Below, piece by piece: positions 16,937-26,193 of a stretch of DNA of 64,000 nt. Source of the stretch: Vicingaceae bacterium. GTDB taxonomy: Bacteria > Bacteroidota > Bacteroidia > Flavobacteriales_E > Vicingaceae. The stretch spans positions 1-64,000 of the forward strand of contig BPHE01000002.1 in assembly GCA_026003395.1 (NCBI GenBank), read 5' to 3'. The notes below the pieces were generated by a model that did not search any database, was not told the DNA's origin, and saw nothing but the letters and a program-made list of their open reading frames with translations. The translations under genes were made by a program, and so were the position numbers. The first letter of the stretch is position 1; each line of letters begins with the position of its first letter.

Positions 16937-19043
16937 ATTTTTTTCTGTTTTGATAGTCCCCTCTATAATCGGGCCCCTGAACAAGTGTGGTAATTTTATC
17001 AATCGTCACCTGATTACTTTTGATGTTTTTCTCTCTTAAAGCTGCATAAATCAACAATTTGGCTTCAAGTGCCCTTTTTTCGGAGAGATTTTCATTGGTA
17101 ATAAAAGTTTTTGTGGGAACTTTAGAAGCACTTGATTCAATCGAAATCCGAACTGATCCATTTTTTTCGATCAACAATACAATGTCATCTATAAACTTTT
17201 TAAATTCTTTGGAATTTGGATCAATATCTTTTATATTATATTCGAAATAATGTACAAAAGAAGCTTTGGGTCTTCCGGAAACTTGCTTTTCTTCAGGTTT
17301 ATTATTTTGTAAGTTATTGTTTGCCGTTAGATTATTTGATGAATTTGCATTGCCTGACGTATTGTTTGAATTGGATTGGTCATTGCCTTTTGTTTTGTTG
17401 TCTGCAAGTGTATTATTAGATTTTTCCTCGCCAAAAATGATTGGTTTCAATTCTATGGCTTTATTTAATTCTTGATATGCCGAAGCTTCAGGCACATAAA
17501 TGTCCTCCTCGGCGGTATATCCGGCTGCAGAATATTCTATGTGATAGTCACTGCCCGGAGGAATGATAATCGTGAATCTTCCGTCAATTGCTCTCGGTTT
17601 ATATTTACCCACAAGTTCCTGGGTTTGATTATTTGTTACTAAAATTTGTGCATCTTCTGGCAGTTTATCCATTCCGGCCACTTTCAATGTTCCGATCAAC
17701 AAGGTCAAAGCTTTTTCTTGAACATCATACATCTCCAATACATAAATATCCTTCTCACCATAACCATCCGGTTTGATTGAAGAGAAATACCCTCTTTTAC
17801 CGTCTGTAGAAACAACAAAGAACACATCATCATCGGTCGAGTTGATCGGATATCCGATATTGACCGGCGTGGACCATTGATTTTTTTCTTCATCCCAGGT
17901 GGAATAAAAAATGTCATAACCACCTAATCCCCTGTGACCTTTTGAAGAAAAATACATAGTTTTACCGTCCGGATGTATAAATACTCCATCTTCATCAAAA
18001 GGTGTATTGATAACCGGGCCGGCATTTTGTGCAAGAGCCCATTGACCATTAGGGAGCTTATTACAAAACCAAATATCTTTACCGCCTAAGCCTCCCGGAC
18101 GGTTACTTACAAAATACAACCTTTGATTGTCCGGAGTAATGGCAACATGCGATTCGAAATATTCTGTATTTATATTGGAACCAAATTTTTGAGGGACACT
18201 CCAATCTTGCCCGTCAAACGTACTGTAATATAATTCCCCATTGCCGTTTTCGTCTTTGTAAATAAACAATGTTTGACCATCGGCCGAAAGATTTACTGTA
18301 GCTTCATGACCGTCGGTGTTTAAAGAAAGTAGTTGAGGTTCGGTCCACCTGCCATCTATAAAATAAGACATGTAAATGTCTTCAAAATACATACCGTCTT
18401 GAGGATCTATGGCATAAAAATTTGAACTGTCTTTTCGCAACCGCCTGGATGTAAAAAACAACATTGACTCATCGACGGAAATCACAGGAGAATATTCAGG
18501 GTATTGCGTGTTGATTTTGTTGCCAAGATTCTGAACTTTAAGTTTTACGGGGTTATCAATCAACTTCTTGGCATAGGTACAATGCTCTATGTTTTTGGTT
18601 GCGTCTGCAAAAAGGTAATGTTTATCGGTAATTTTCCCTAAAAAAATCGAATAATTTTGTATGGCTTCCTCAAATTTATAATTTAATTGGTAAGCTTTGG
18701 CAAGATAATAATATGCTTCCACAGGTGCTTTATCTTCCTGATAAGAGTAAATCTTGTAATTGGAAGTTGTTTTTTTAACTGCTTTTTCAAGGTACGGCAA
18801 CGCTTTTGCTTTGTCGCGGGTCGATGGCGACTCAAGATAACAAACACCGGCTTTATAATTAAGGTTGGCATTTTCAGGCTGTTCTTTTAATAATTCCAAC
18901 CATATTTTTAAAGCTTCATCATAGTAATGGTCTTCCATTCTCAAGTCGGCCTCTTCAAACCGGCTTTTAAACGATTCTTGAGCCGAAACATTAAAAGAAA
19001 ACATTATTAACAACAAGAACAAACAGAATAATTTGGTTTTCAT
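16899..19043 (-). CDS. PorE-like TPR/PD40/CRD/OmpA-type envelope protein
   Basis: A 714-residue paralogue of the protein encoded downstream. Signal peptide (LFCLFLLLIMFSFNVSAQ), TPR region (about 25-165), a PD40 propeller (about 180-430, with GGLGGKDIWFCN and GLGGYDIFYSTWDE), a carboxypeptidase-regulatory-like beta-sandwich (about 440-525), an Asn/Ser-rich linker (about 540-590), then an OmpA-like domain (SVRISIESSASKVP). PorE of P. gingivalis has the same order and links the T9SS to peptidoglycan. The shared ESSASKVPTKTF and IASASKVPTSTF motifs show that the two genes arose by duplication. Confidence 0.82.
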   Translation of the reverse strand: MKTKLFCLFLLLIMFSFNVSAQESFKSRFEEADLRMEDHYYDEALKIWLELLKEQPENANLNYKAGVCYLESPSTRDKAKALPYLEKAVKKTTSNYKIYSYQEDKAPVEAYYYLAKAYQLNYKFEEAIQNYSIFLGKITDKHYLFADATKNIEHCTYAKKLIDNPVKLKVQNLGNKINTQYPEYSPVISVDESMLFFTSRRLRKDSSNFYAIDPQDGMYFEDIYMSYFIDGRWTEPQLLSLNTDGHEATVNLSADGQTLFIYKDENGNGELYYSTFDGQDWSVPQKFGSNINTEYFESHVAITPDNQRLYFVSNRPGGLGGKDIWFCNKLPNGQWALAQNAGPVINTPFDEDGVFIHPDGKTMYFSSKGHRGLGGYDIFYSTWDEEKNQWSTPVNIGYPINSTDDDVFFVVSTDGKRGYFSSIKPDGYGEKDIYVLEMYDVQEKALTLLIGTLKVAGMDKLPEDAQILVTNNQTQELVGKYKPRAIDGRFTIIIPPGSDYHIEYSAAGYTAEEDIYVPEASAYQELNKAIELKPIIFGEEKSNNTLADNKTKGNDQSNSNNTSGNANSSNNLTANNNLQNNKPEEKQVSGRPKASFVHYFEYNIKDIDPNSKEFKKFIDDIVLLIEKNGSVRISIESSASKVPTKTFITNENLSEKRALEAKLLIYAALREKNIKSNQVTIDKITTLVQGPDYRGDYQNRKKYEKYQYVKIQVY

Positions 19044-19058
19044 ATTTTATGTATATTT

Positions 19059-20429
19059 CTATATTTCTCTGTCAATGTCAAAAGCTTCGAGATAATCGGC
19101 CACTCTTCTGACAAACGATCCGCCCAATGCTCCATCTATTACTCTGTGGTCATAAGAATGAGACAAAAACATCATGTGACGGATGGCTATCATATCGCCT
19201 TGAGGCGTTTCTACCACCGCAGGCTTTTTACGAATGGCACCCGTAGCCAAAATGGCAGCTTGTGGTTGATTAATTACAGGTGTCCCCATCACATTTCCAA
19301 AAGTACCCACATTGGTGATTGTGTATGTGCCACCTTGAATTTCGTCAGGTTGAAGTTTATTTTCTCTTGCCCTGCGGGCTAAATCATTCACCCTTTTAGC
19401 CAAACCTGCCAAATTCAGTTCATCTGCATTTTTGATTACAGGCACTATTAAATTACCTGAAGGCAGTGCCGTTGCCATGCCTATGTTGATCTGTTTACGT
19501 TTTATAATTTTATCTCCGGAAACCGATACGTTTACCATTGGATAATCTTTCAATGCTTTAACGATGGCTTCAATAAATATAGGTGTGAAAGTAAGTTTTT
19601 CCCCGTATTTTTCTTCAAACTTCTTTTTCACTTTTTCACGCCATAGCACAATATTGGTCACATCTGCTTCCACAAAAGAAGTAACGTGAGGAGACACATG
19701 CTTTGACATAACCATATGATCGGCTATGAGTTTGCGCATGCGATCCATTTCTATAATTTCATCACCCGGCAAACTAAATACTTCAGGCTGTTTAATGCTG
19801 ATATTAGCTGCCTGTGTGGCAGGAGATTGCACTTGGGGCGCTGTTGCCGGCACAGATTGAGGTTTGGTTGGTTCTGATTTCACTGATTGTCCATTGGTGG
19901 GTGAGGTTATCTGTGAAGCTTTCCTCTTGGGCAGGTAATTGAGAATATCGTGCTTGGTTACTCTCCCATCCTTTCCGGTTCCGGGTATTTTTTCAAGTTC
20001 TTCTAATGTAATACCTTCTTTGGCCGCAATACTTCTGACCAATGGAGAATAAAAACGAGAGGATGAAGTGCGTGGTATTTCCATTGTGTTTGAACCGGTT
20101 GTTTCAACAGCACCTTCGGCAATCAATGGTTCATCCATCACTACCGGCTCTTCTGTTTTTGTTTCTTCACCGGAACTTTCAGATTTAGAAGCAGTTTCCA
20201 AAATGGCAATCACTTCTCCAACTTTCACCACATCTCCTTCGTTAAAAAGTTTTTTGACCAACACACCGCTTTCGGGTGCCGGCACCTCGGAATCAACTTT
20301 ATCGGTTGCTATTTCCAACAAAGTTTCTTCTGCTTCAAAAGAATCGCCTTCATTTTTACACCACTTAATAATTGTGGCTTCCATCACACTTTCACCCATT
20401 TTGGGCATTCTTAATTCAATCTTTCCCAT
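19059..20429 (-). CDS. 2-oxo acid dehydrogenase E2 acyltransferase
   Basis: A 456-residue dihydrolipoamide acyltransferase, core of a pyruvate or branched-chain 2-oxo acid dehydrogenase complex. One lipoyl domain occupies residues 1-78 with the lipoylated Lys44 in ATDKVDSE. A Ser/Thr/Glu linker leads to the peripheral subunit-binding domain (about 128-165, SPLVRSIAAKEGITLEELEKI), a Pro/Gln/Thr linker, then the catalytic domain ending in SYDHRVIDGALGG (His428, Asp432). The gene stands alone here without E1 or E3. Branched-chain substrates are favoured by the single lipoyl domain and common Bacteroidota annotation, but this is not certain. Confidence 0.9.
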   Translation of the reverse strand: MGKIELRMPKMGESVMEATIIKWCKNEGDSFEAEETLLEIATDKVDSEVPAPESGVLVKKLFNEGDVVKVGEVIAILETASKSESSGEETKTEEPVVMDEPLIAEGAVETTGSNTMEIPRTSSSRFYSPLVRSIAAKEGITLEELEKIPGTGKDGRVTKHDILNYLPKRKASQITSPTNGQSVKSEPTKPQSVPATAPQVQSPATQAANISIKQPEVFSLPGDEIIEMDRMRKLIADHMVMSKHVSPHVTSFVEADVTNIVLWREKVKKKFEEKYGEKLTFTPIFIEAIVKALKDYPMVNVSVSGDKIIKRKQINIGMATALPSGNLIVPVIKNADELNLAGLAKRVNDLARRARENKLQPDEIQGGTYTITNVGTFGNVMGTPVINQPQAAILATGAIRKKPAVVETPQGDMIAIRHMMFLSHSYDHRVIDGALGGSFVRRVADYLEAFDIDREI

Positions 20430-20439
20430 AATATGTCAA

Positions 20440-22371
20440 TTAGTTATCCAATTTTTCCAAGTTAGCAAATATAAATTTTAAATCTTTAAATGGGTTATAA
20501 TTTTTCAAATAATCTTGAATCATTTGTTGTTCGGGAGTAAATTTTTCGTTAAAAATATAAATTTCATCTGCAAATATAATGCATTCGTCCAAAAATTCTA
20601 AATTTTTGATTTTCAATCCAACCCATGTTTTTCTGCCGGTTATAACTTGCCATGTATTATACAATACCCTCATCGGATGTTGCCACAAAAAAAATATAAA
20701 AGGGAAAATAAAAATTATCACCCCGGATATAAGCAGATCGGTTATTCGTTTCAACCGGCGCTGTGTCGGATGGTTAATTGAAAATTCGTCGTGTAAATAA
20801 ATATCTTCCGAAGTTATGACTTCTTTGGGAGCAATTATACACCCCGTAGTCGGATGATATATTCTAAAAATACTGTCGAAAATTGCTGTTTCAGATAATT
20901 GACCGATAATTTGTTTGTAAGAAAAGTTATTTCTATTACAAAACAAATTTCCGGGTTGAAAACAAAACAATACGTCTTTCAAATGATAATCTTTGGCAAA
21001 GTAAGCTTCCTTATGTTTCTCCTTCTCGGGCGCCAATGTTAACACTATGTCAAAAAAAATACCCGAACGGTCCAGGTTGTTCTTGATGACTTTCACCCCT
21101 TCTAAATCTGAAATTATACAAGCAATAGGAAATTTTTTATGCTTAATTTTAATGAAATGTAGTTTTGAAAAGATAAATCTCACCAGGCCTGTTATCATGT
21201 ACGATGAAATTATCATCAGAACCAATAATAACCTTGAATATCTGTAGTTTTCGGGCAACACCGAATAAATCAAAAGAGTGGTAATGGCAAATGCGCCCCA
21301 TCCCCTGTTCATTTTGAGCAAAGAATAGGGTTTATCATACGATCCTGCAATATAATGTATGAAAAAATGAACGAATACCATTACCAATGGATAAAAAATA
21401 AAAAATTCTTCCGGGAATTTTTCTCCTTTGGGCATTTTAACGGATTGTTCATAAAACTTGGCAAGAAATATAATCAATACATAAAACAAGGCGTTTTCAA
21501 TCAAAGGCAGAGCAAAATTTTGCACAATGCGGCGCATGCCCGAAATGATACCTCTTATGGTGATAGCCGGTATGATAATCAGATCTATTTTGCTGCCGGG
21601 TTTAAAAACATGTTTTTTTGCAAAAATGGCCATTGCTTCATAAAAGTTTTTTACATATCTCAAACTGTCTTTTTGAGTAGATTCTCCTTTGTAATGTACA
21701 ATGGTTGTCAATGGAAAATAAACATTTTTATACCCTAATTTGAGAATTCTATATGAGAGATCTATATCTTCGCCATACATAAAATAATCTTCGTCGAATC
21801 CTCCGGTTTGCAATAGAATGTTTTTTCTGACCAGCATAAAAGCACCGGACAGCACTTCCACTTCATGTATCGAAAACTCGTCGAGATGACCTAAGTGATA
21901 CCGATTGAAATATGACGACTTTGGAAATAATGAGGCGACGCCCGATATTTTGAAAAAAGATGTGAGAGGTGTTGGTAGTCCCCGTTTTGACTCGGGTAAA
22001 AAATTGCCCGTGCCGTCAATCATCCTGACTCCCAAACCTCCTACCTCATTGTGTTGATCCATGTATTCTACACACAATCGTAATGTATCTTCGGCTATAA
22101 TTGTGTCCGGATTGAGAAATAACACATACTCTCCTTGTGCTTCTATCAACCCAAGATTATTGGCTTTAGAAAAACCAAGATTTTGTGTAGAATAAATATA
22201 TTTTACTTGAGGAAAAAACTGCTGAATAAATTCTTGACTTTGATCTTGACTTCCGTTGTCAACCACTATAACTTCGTAAGGAAAACTGCATTGAGAAGAA
22301 AAAACCGCATCAAGGCATTGATAGAGAAAATGCTTTACATTATAATTGACTATAATTACCGTCAATTTCAT
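20440..22371 (-). CDS. GT2 glycosyltransferase fused to sugar-phosphotransferase-like membrane region
   Basis: A 643-residue two-part protein. Residues 1-260 form a GT-A glycosyltransferase of family 2, like rhamnosyltransferase WbbL: TVIIVNYNVKHFL, EVIVVDNGSQDQS, a LFLNPDT metal site and GGFDEDYFMYGEDIDLSYR. From about 280 several membrane segments follow, then a region like the polyisoprenyl-phosphate hexose-1-phosphate transferases: a nucleotide-binding-like domain (about 400-520) and RRLKRITDLLISG, which recalls the start of the transferase domain. The catalytic end is short and degenerate, so the second half may not be an enzyme. It overlaps recR by 4 bases. It probably acts in surface polysaccharide synthesis. 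Confidence 0.8.
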   Translation of the reverse strand: MKLTVIIVNYNVKHFLYQCLDAVFSSQCSFPYEVIVVDNGSQDQSQEFIQQFFPQVKYIYSTQNLGFSKANNLGLIEAQGEYVLFLNPDTIIAEDTLRLCVEYMDQHNEVGGLGVRMIDGTGNFLPESKRGLPTPLTSFFKISGVASLFPKSSYFNRYHLGHLDEFSIHEVEVLSGAFMLVRKNILLQTGGFDEDYFMYGEDIDLSYRILKLGYKNVYFPLTTIVHYKGESTQKDSLRYVKNFYEAMAIFAKKHVFKPGSKIDLIIIPAITIRGIISGMRRIVQNFALPLIENALFYVLIIFLAKFYEQSVKMPKGEKFPEEFFIFYPLVMVFVHFFIHYIAGSYDKPYSLLKMNRGWGAFAITTLLIYSVLPENYRYSRLLLVLMIISSYMITGLVRFIFSKLHFIKIKHKKFPIACIISDLEGVKVIKNNLDRSGIFFDIVLTLAPEKEKHKEAYFAKDYHLKDVLFCFQPGNLFCNRNNFSYKQIIGQLSETAIFDSIFRIYHPTTGCIIAPKEVITSEDIYLHDEFSINHPTQRRLKRITDLLISGVIIFIFPFIFFLWQHPMRVLYNTWQVITGRKTWVGLKIKNLEFLDECIIFADEIYIFNEKFTPEQQMIQDYLKNYNPFKDLKFIFANLEKLDN

Positions 22372-22994
22372 TTGGAGTGCAAAAGATTCTCGTAATTGAC
22401 CCTGTTTTCTATCGAATTGGCAAGTGTCACTTCATCGGTATATTCCAATTCATCACCTATGCCCACGCCACGAGAAATGGTAGATAAGGTAATATTATAA
22501 GGCCTGGTGATTTTATAGAGATAATACAATGTGGTTTCTCCTTCGGGAGTTGTGTTTAATGCTGCTATCAATTCATTCACTTTATTGCTTTCCAACCTTT
22601 TTATCAACGCATCAAACGTCAGCTGTTCAGGATTAATGCCATCTATAGGAGAAATGAGACCGCCCAATACATGATAAACACCTCTGTATCTGCCCGTATT
22701 TTCAATGGCCAATATATCCCTGACATCTCTGACAACACAAATCAACGAATGATCTCTGTGAACATTTGAACAGATTTTACAAACTTCGGTTTCTGACATG
22801 TTATGACAAATCGTGCAAGTTTTTATTTGGTCCTGTAGATCGATAAATAGTTGCGAAAATTTCACCCATTTTTCCTTTTGATGGTTGTATACATGCAATG
22901 CATATCTGACAGCTGTTTTTTTCCCAACTCCCGGTAGGGCGGCAAAAAACTCAATCAATTGCACAAACTTTTCGGGCAATAATTCTTCTTTCAT
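22368..22994 (-). CDS. recR: Recombination mediator RecR
   Basis: A 208-residue RecR, which with RecO loads RecA on gapped DNA. N-terminal helix-hairpin-helix with FFAALPGVGKKTAVRYALH (about 14-31), C4 zinc finger CTICHNMSETEVCKIC (about 57-72), Toprim domain (ICVVRDVRDILAIENTGRYRGVYHVLGG) and the C-terminal ATP-like motif with TLSTISRGVGIGDELEYTD. Length is normal for the family. The start ATG at 22994 is the only good candidate. It is followed with a 4-base overlap by the glycosyltransferase gene. Confidence 0.96.
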   Translation of the reverse strand: MKEELLPEKFVQLIEFFAALPGVGKKTAVRYALHVYNHQKEKWVKFSQLFIDLQDQIKTCTICHNMSETEVCKICSNVHRDHSLICVVRDVRDILAIENTGRYRGVYHVLGGLISPIDGINPEQLTFDALIKRLESNKVNELIAALNTTPEGETTLYYLYKITRPYNITLSTISRGVGIGDELEYTDEVTLANSIENRVNYENLLHSK

Positions 22995-23216
22995 AGATGG
23001 TCATTGATTCTGCCGTAAAATTAACATTATTCGCGAAAAATACATTTTCTTTACATTGATTGGTTTTTAATATTTTCTCTTGAATTCAACACGATTATTC
23101 ATTAATTTAATGGAGTCGTAATTAATGACATTTCCAAAATTTTCATTTTTCAATAAAAAATAATAATTTCGTTTTCAGCATTTTTATTTTTCTTTTTCTT
23201 TGCACATATTTTTTTC

Positions 23217-23501
23217 ATGCAACGATACAAAATAACTATTCGCGGCAAGGTACAACAAGTTGGTTTTCGTCGCTTTCTTGAAGAAAAAGCGAACGAATTG
23301 GACCTGAGTGGTTTTGTTATGAATGTGGATGATGATAAAGTTTTAACAGAAGTTCAAGGCAATCCTCATGCATTGGCTAAATTTTTGATTTATTGCGCCG
23401 AAGGCCCTCCCCGTGCTTTTGTCAATAGTTTGTCGATCGAAGAAGTTCCCACAATAGACGGAGAACATCTATTTAACATAAGATATCCGGAAAGAAAATG
23501 A
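23217..23501 (+). CDS. acyP: Acylphosphatase
   Basis: A 94-residue acylphosphatase that hydrolyses carboxyl-phosphate bonds. The active-site signature GKVQQVGFRRFLEEKA holds the phosphate-binding Arg, and GFVMNVDDDKVLTEVQG holds the catalytic Asn. The stop overlaps the dapF start by 4 bases (ATGA), so the two are co-translated. The AT-rich 220 bases upstream hold no gene; a TTCTTTGC box 25 bases before the ATG is a weak match to the -7 consensus. Confidence 0.93.
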   Translation: MQRYKITIRGKVQQVGFRRFLEEKANELDLSGFVMNVDDDKVLTEVQGNPHALAKFLIYCAEGPPRAFVNSLSIEEVPTIDGEHLFNIRYPERK

Positions 23502-24307
23502 CTATTTATTTTGAAAAATACCACGGTGCCGGCAATGATTTTATCATGATCGACACTAAAAAAAACACTACTGTAGTTTTCAGCGAAATGTTGATTCGTC
23601 AATTATGCGATCGCCATACCGGCATTGGTTCTGACGGGTTAATTTTAATTCAACCTTGCCGTGGCTTTGATTTTGAAATGATTTTTTTCAACCCTGATGG
23701 TTCGCAAAGTTTTTGCGGCAATGGCAGCCGGTGTGGTGTGATGTTTGCCCATAAAGCCGGATATTTTTTGAATTCGTCTTGCAACTTTATTTCTTCAGGC
23801 AGGCCTTATCAAGCCAATATTTTGGATAAGCAGAATGTTTCTTTGGTGATAGGTGATTTTCATTCGGATGAAATCGTGCATAAATCCCCAAATGCCTACT
23901 TTCTCAATACAGGTTCTCCTCATTATATCGAATTTGTTGATTCACTTGAAACGTTGGAAAATCTCCCACTGACTGACATGGCGAGGAAAATTCGCTATTC
24001 TCAAGAATATCTCCCGATTGGAGGCACAAATGTCAATTTCATTTTTTTTGATTCTCAACAAAAAACCATATACATTCGCACTTACGAACGAGGTGTTGAA
24101 AACGAAACTCTTGCTTGCGGTTCAGGCATCACCGCTGCTGCATTGATCAGCCATTTTACACGCCCGGCTTCAGGCCCTCAAAGTTATAACATCATTGCCA
24201 AAGGAGGACAACTGAATGTTTCTTTTCGTTTTCAAGACGGGATTTTTGAAAATGTGACTCTTACAGGACCGGCGGTTAAAGTATTTTCCGGCATATGGGA
24301 AAGTTAA
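23498..24307 (+). CDS. dapF: Diaminopimelate epimerase
   Basis: A 269-residue DapF, converting LL- to meso-diaminopimelate for lysine and peptidoglycan synthesis. Both catalytic cysteines are visible: CGNGSRCG near residue 74 and ETLACGSGITAAA near residue 206. The N-terminal YHGAGNDFIMID is diagnostic. The gene overlaps acyP upstream by 4 bases and the small gene at 24295 by 13 bases. Confidence 0.96.
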   Translation: MTIYFEKYHGAGNDFIMIDTKKNTTVVFSEMLIRQLCDRHTGIGSDGLILIQPCRGFDFEMIFFNPDGSQSFCGNGSRCGVMFAHKAGYFLNSSCNFISSGRPYQANILDKQNVSLVIGDFHSDEIVHKSPNAYFLNTGSPHYIEFVDSLETLENLPLTDMARKIRYSQEYLPIGGTNVNFIFFDSQQKTIYIRTYERGVENETLACGSGITAAALISHFTRPASGPQSYNIIAKGGQLNVSFRFQDGIFENVTLTGPAVKVFSGIWES

Positions 24308-24798
24308 TATTTAAAATAGAAAATTGTCTTGAAGATTGGAATCAGCTTACTAACCAAACAGCCATCGTGTTGTTAAAACCCTTGCAAATTCCTCCTCATA
24401 TTGCACTGATAACAGGCAATTATTTTGTGCATATTACGGTAAAAAAATCGGAAATCATTCCTTTAAACAGATGGAATAAACTTGCTCGTCAAAAAAATTT
24501 GCAAGCTATCATCTTTCATTTGAATAACAAAAATTTGCTTCCTATAGATATTTCAAAAATTTCCTTCAACCCTATTGCCAAAGGGAAAACATGTTTGGAA
24601 CCGGTTAAGTTACTCTTTCAACAAAGCCATCATACTACCATACATGACATATTGAAAGATTTGCAAAATAGCCGATCTATCGAAATGGTTTCCGGCTTCA
24701 ATATCTGTAATAACATCTATATACTGCCCGAATATACAATTGAAGATGTGAGAAATCATATTGAAAGTTTAAAAAAAGGCCACCTTCAATCTACATAA
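24295..24798 (+). CDS. Conserved hypothetical protein downstream of dapF
   Basis: A 167-residue protein without signal peptide or membrane segment. I do not recognise a family. It is rich in Ile, Lys and Asn, with mixed alpha/beta character. It begins inside the 3' end of dapF, so it is co-transcribed with acyP and dapF. Nothing in the sequence points to a catalytic motif. Confidence 0.7.
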   Translation: MGKLIFKIENCLEDWNQLTNQTAIVLLKPLQIPPHIALITGNYFVHITVKKSEIIPLNRWNKLARQKNLQAIIFHLNNKNLLPIDISKISFNPIAKGKTCLEPVKLLFQQSHHTTIHDILKDLQNSRSIEMVSGFNICNNIYILPEYTIEDVRNHIESLKKGHLQST

Positions 24799-24856
24799 TT
24801 TTTTTTCGTGTTATTACATTTTTTTTTCTTTATTTTGATATATTAAATTCAAACAG

Positions 24857-25234
24857 ATGAGCTACATAAAACTCTTGGGAATTCTGTTTCCCTTTCTTTT
24901 TATCGTAAAATCATTCGAATTTTTCGGAGGCGAATACTTCAGAATTTATGACAGACCATTATTGATTTTTTTGTTTGCGCTCATTATCCTTTGCAATTTG
25001 GCCGAATGGTTGTTTAACGGTAAAATTTCTGTTTTCTCCTATGAAAACAAAAATATGATTTTTTTATGGGGAAGGTTAATCTTTCTGGGGATTTTTGTTA
25101 TATCTTCTTTCATTTTGTTTAGAAACGAAATGGATATAATTGGATATTTGATGCATTTGGTTGTATTTTTATTTTTCATCGTGCCTATAGATTACATTCT
25201 TCATGATGAAATTCTGACAAAATTATCAAAGTAG
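24857..25234 (+). CDS. Small four-helix membrane protein
   Basis: A 125-residue protein with four predicted membrane segments (about 5-17, 33-52, 67-87 and 96-116) and short charged loops. No family is recognised. It lies 58 bases after the previous gene on the same strand and is nearly convergent with the dehydrogenase at 25236, leaving one base between the stops. Confidence 0.65.
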   Translation: MSYIKLLGILFPFLFIVKSFEFFGGEYFRIYDRPLLIFLFALIILCNLAEWLFNGKISVFSYENKNMIFLWGRLIFLGIFVISSFILFRNEMDIIGYLMHLVVFLFFIVPIDYILHDEILTKLSK

Positions 25235-25235
25235 T

Positions 25236-26189
25236 TCAACCCTCTTGTAACGATGGATATAACAATTTTAGTTTGTTGTACAATACCCATGATAATTTAA
25301 AATAACTCTCCACTGTCCACCCTGCCACATGAGGAGTAAACAAAACTTTTTGAGTGGCCGCGAGTTTTTTTAAAATTTCTTTATTTTGATGTTGTTCAAG
25401 TTCAAAATACGATGCTTCCAATTCTAAAACGTCCAATGCCGCTCCGGCAATTTTGCCTTTTTCTATGGCAATCAACAAGTCCTTCAACACAACATGCTGG
25501 CCACGGGCAGTGTTGATTAAATAAAACTGTTTTTTAAACTTTTCGATTTTTTCACTGTTTAACCAGTGTTTAGTTTCTTTGCTTAAAGGTAAGTGAATGG
25601 ATACAATATCGGCTCTTTGGTATATTTCATCTAAGGTGGTTTCTTTCACATAAGAAGGAGCATAGTTTTTTTTATACTTGTCATAAGCAAGTATATTGCA
25701 GTCAAATGATTGCAATCGTTGCGCCACTGCACTGCCCATCTGCCCAAAACCTATGATGGCAAAAGTTTTTTCTTTCAATTCTATTCCGCGTCCTCCTTCC
25801 CTGTCCCAGATGCCGTCGATGACCTTTTGATGATTGATGCAAAGCCGGTTAAACAATGACAAAATCATTCCTATTACATGTTCTGCCACAGCATCCCGGT
25901 TTCCCTCCGGAGAATTTATTATGTGGATTCCTTTTGACTTTGCATATTCCACATCGATATTTTCCAATCCGGATCCACTCCGGGCTATAAATTCCAATTG
26001 ACTTGCCTTGTCGATCAACCTACGGTCCAAAGGTATCCGGCTTCTAATCACTATACCCTCATAATGGTGAATTTTTTCAAGTATTTCTTCATAGCTGCTT
26101 TTATAATCCTGGTCACAAATCCAGCCGGCTGCTTCTAATTTCTCTTGCAAATATGGATGTATTTCATCCAAAAAAATGACCTTTTTCAT
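25236..26189 (-). CDS. D-2-hydroxyacid dehydrogenase (phosphoglycerate dehydrogenase-like)
   Basis: A 317-residue NAD-dependent D-isomer-specific 2-hydroxyacid dehydrogenase. The Rossmann motif is AIIGFGQMGSAVAQRL (about 143-158). The catalytic set is visible: Arg in FIARSGSGLENIDV, Glu in LDVLELE and His in LFTPHVAGWT. There is no C-terminal ACT domain, so this is the short form; 3-phosphoglycerate is the likely substrate (serine synthesis) but glyoxylate or hydroxypyruvate cannot be excluded. It lies four bases downstream of rsmA on the same strand. Confidence 0.88.
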   Translation of the reverse strand: MKKVIFLDEIHPYLQEKLEAAGWICDQDYKSSYEEILEKIHHYEGIVIRSRIPLDRRLIDKASQLEFIARSGSGLENIDVEYAKSKGIHIINSPEGNRDAVAEHVIGMILSLFNRLCINHQKVIDGIWDREGGRGIELKEKTFAIIGFGQMGSAVAQRLQSFDCNILAYDKYKKNYAPSYVKETTLDEIYQRADIVSIHLPLSKETKHWLNSEKIEKFKKQFYLINTARGQHVVLKDLLIAIEKGKIAGAALDVLELEASYFELEQHQNKEILKKLAATQKVLFTPHVAGWTVESYFKLSWVLYNKLKLLYPSLQEG

Positions 26190-26193
26190 ATAT

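Noticed and set aside
22995-23216. Riboswitch or small RNA upstream of acylphosphatase
   Set aside because: The region is AT-rich with no stable conserved stem or known motif that I can recognise.
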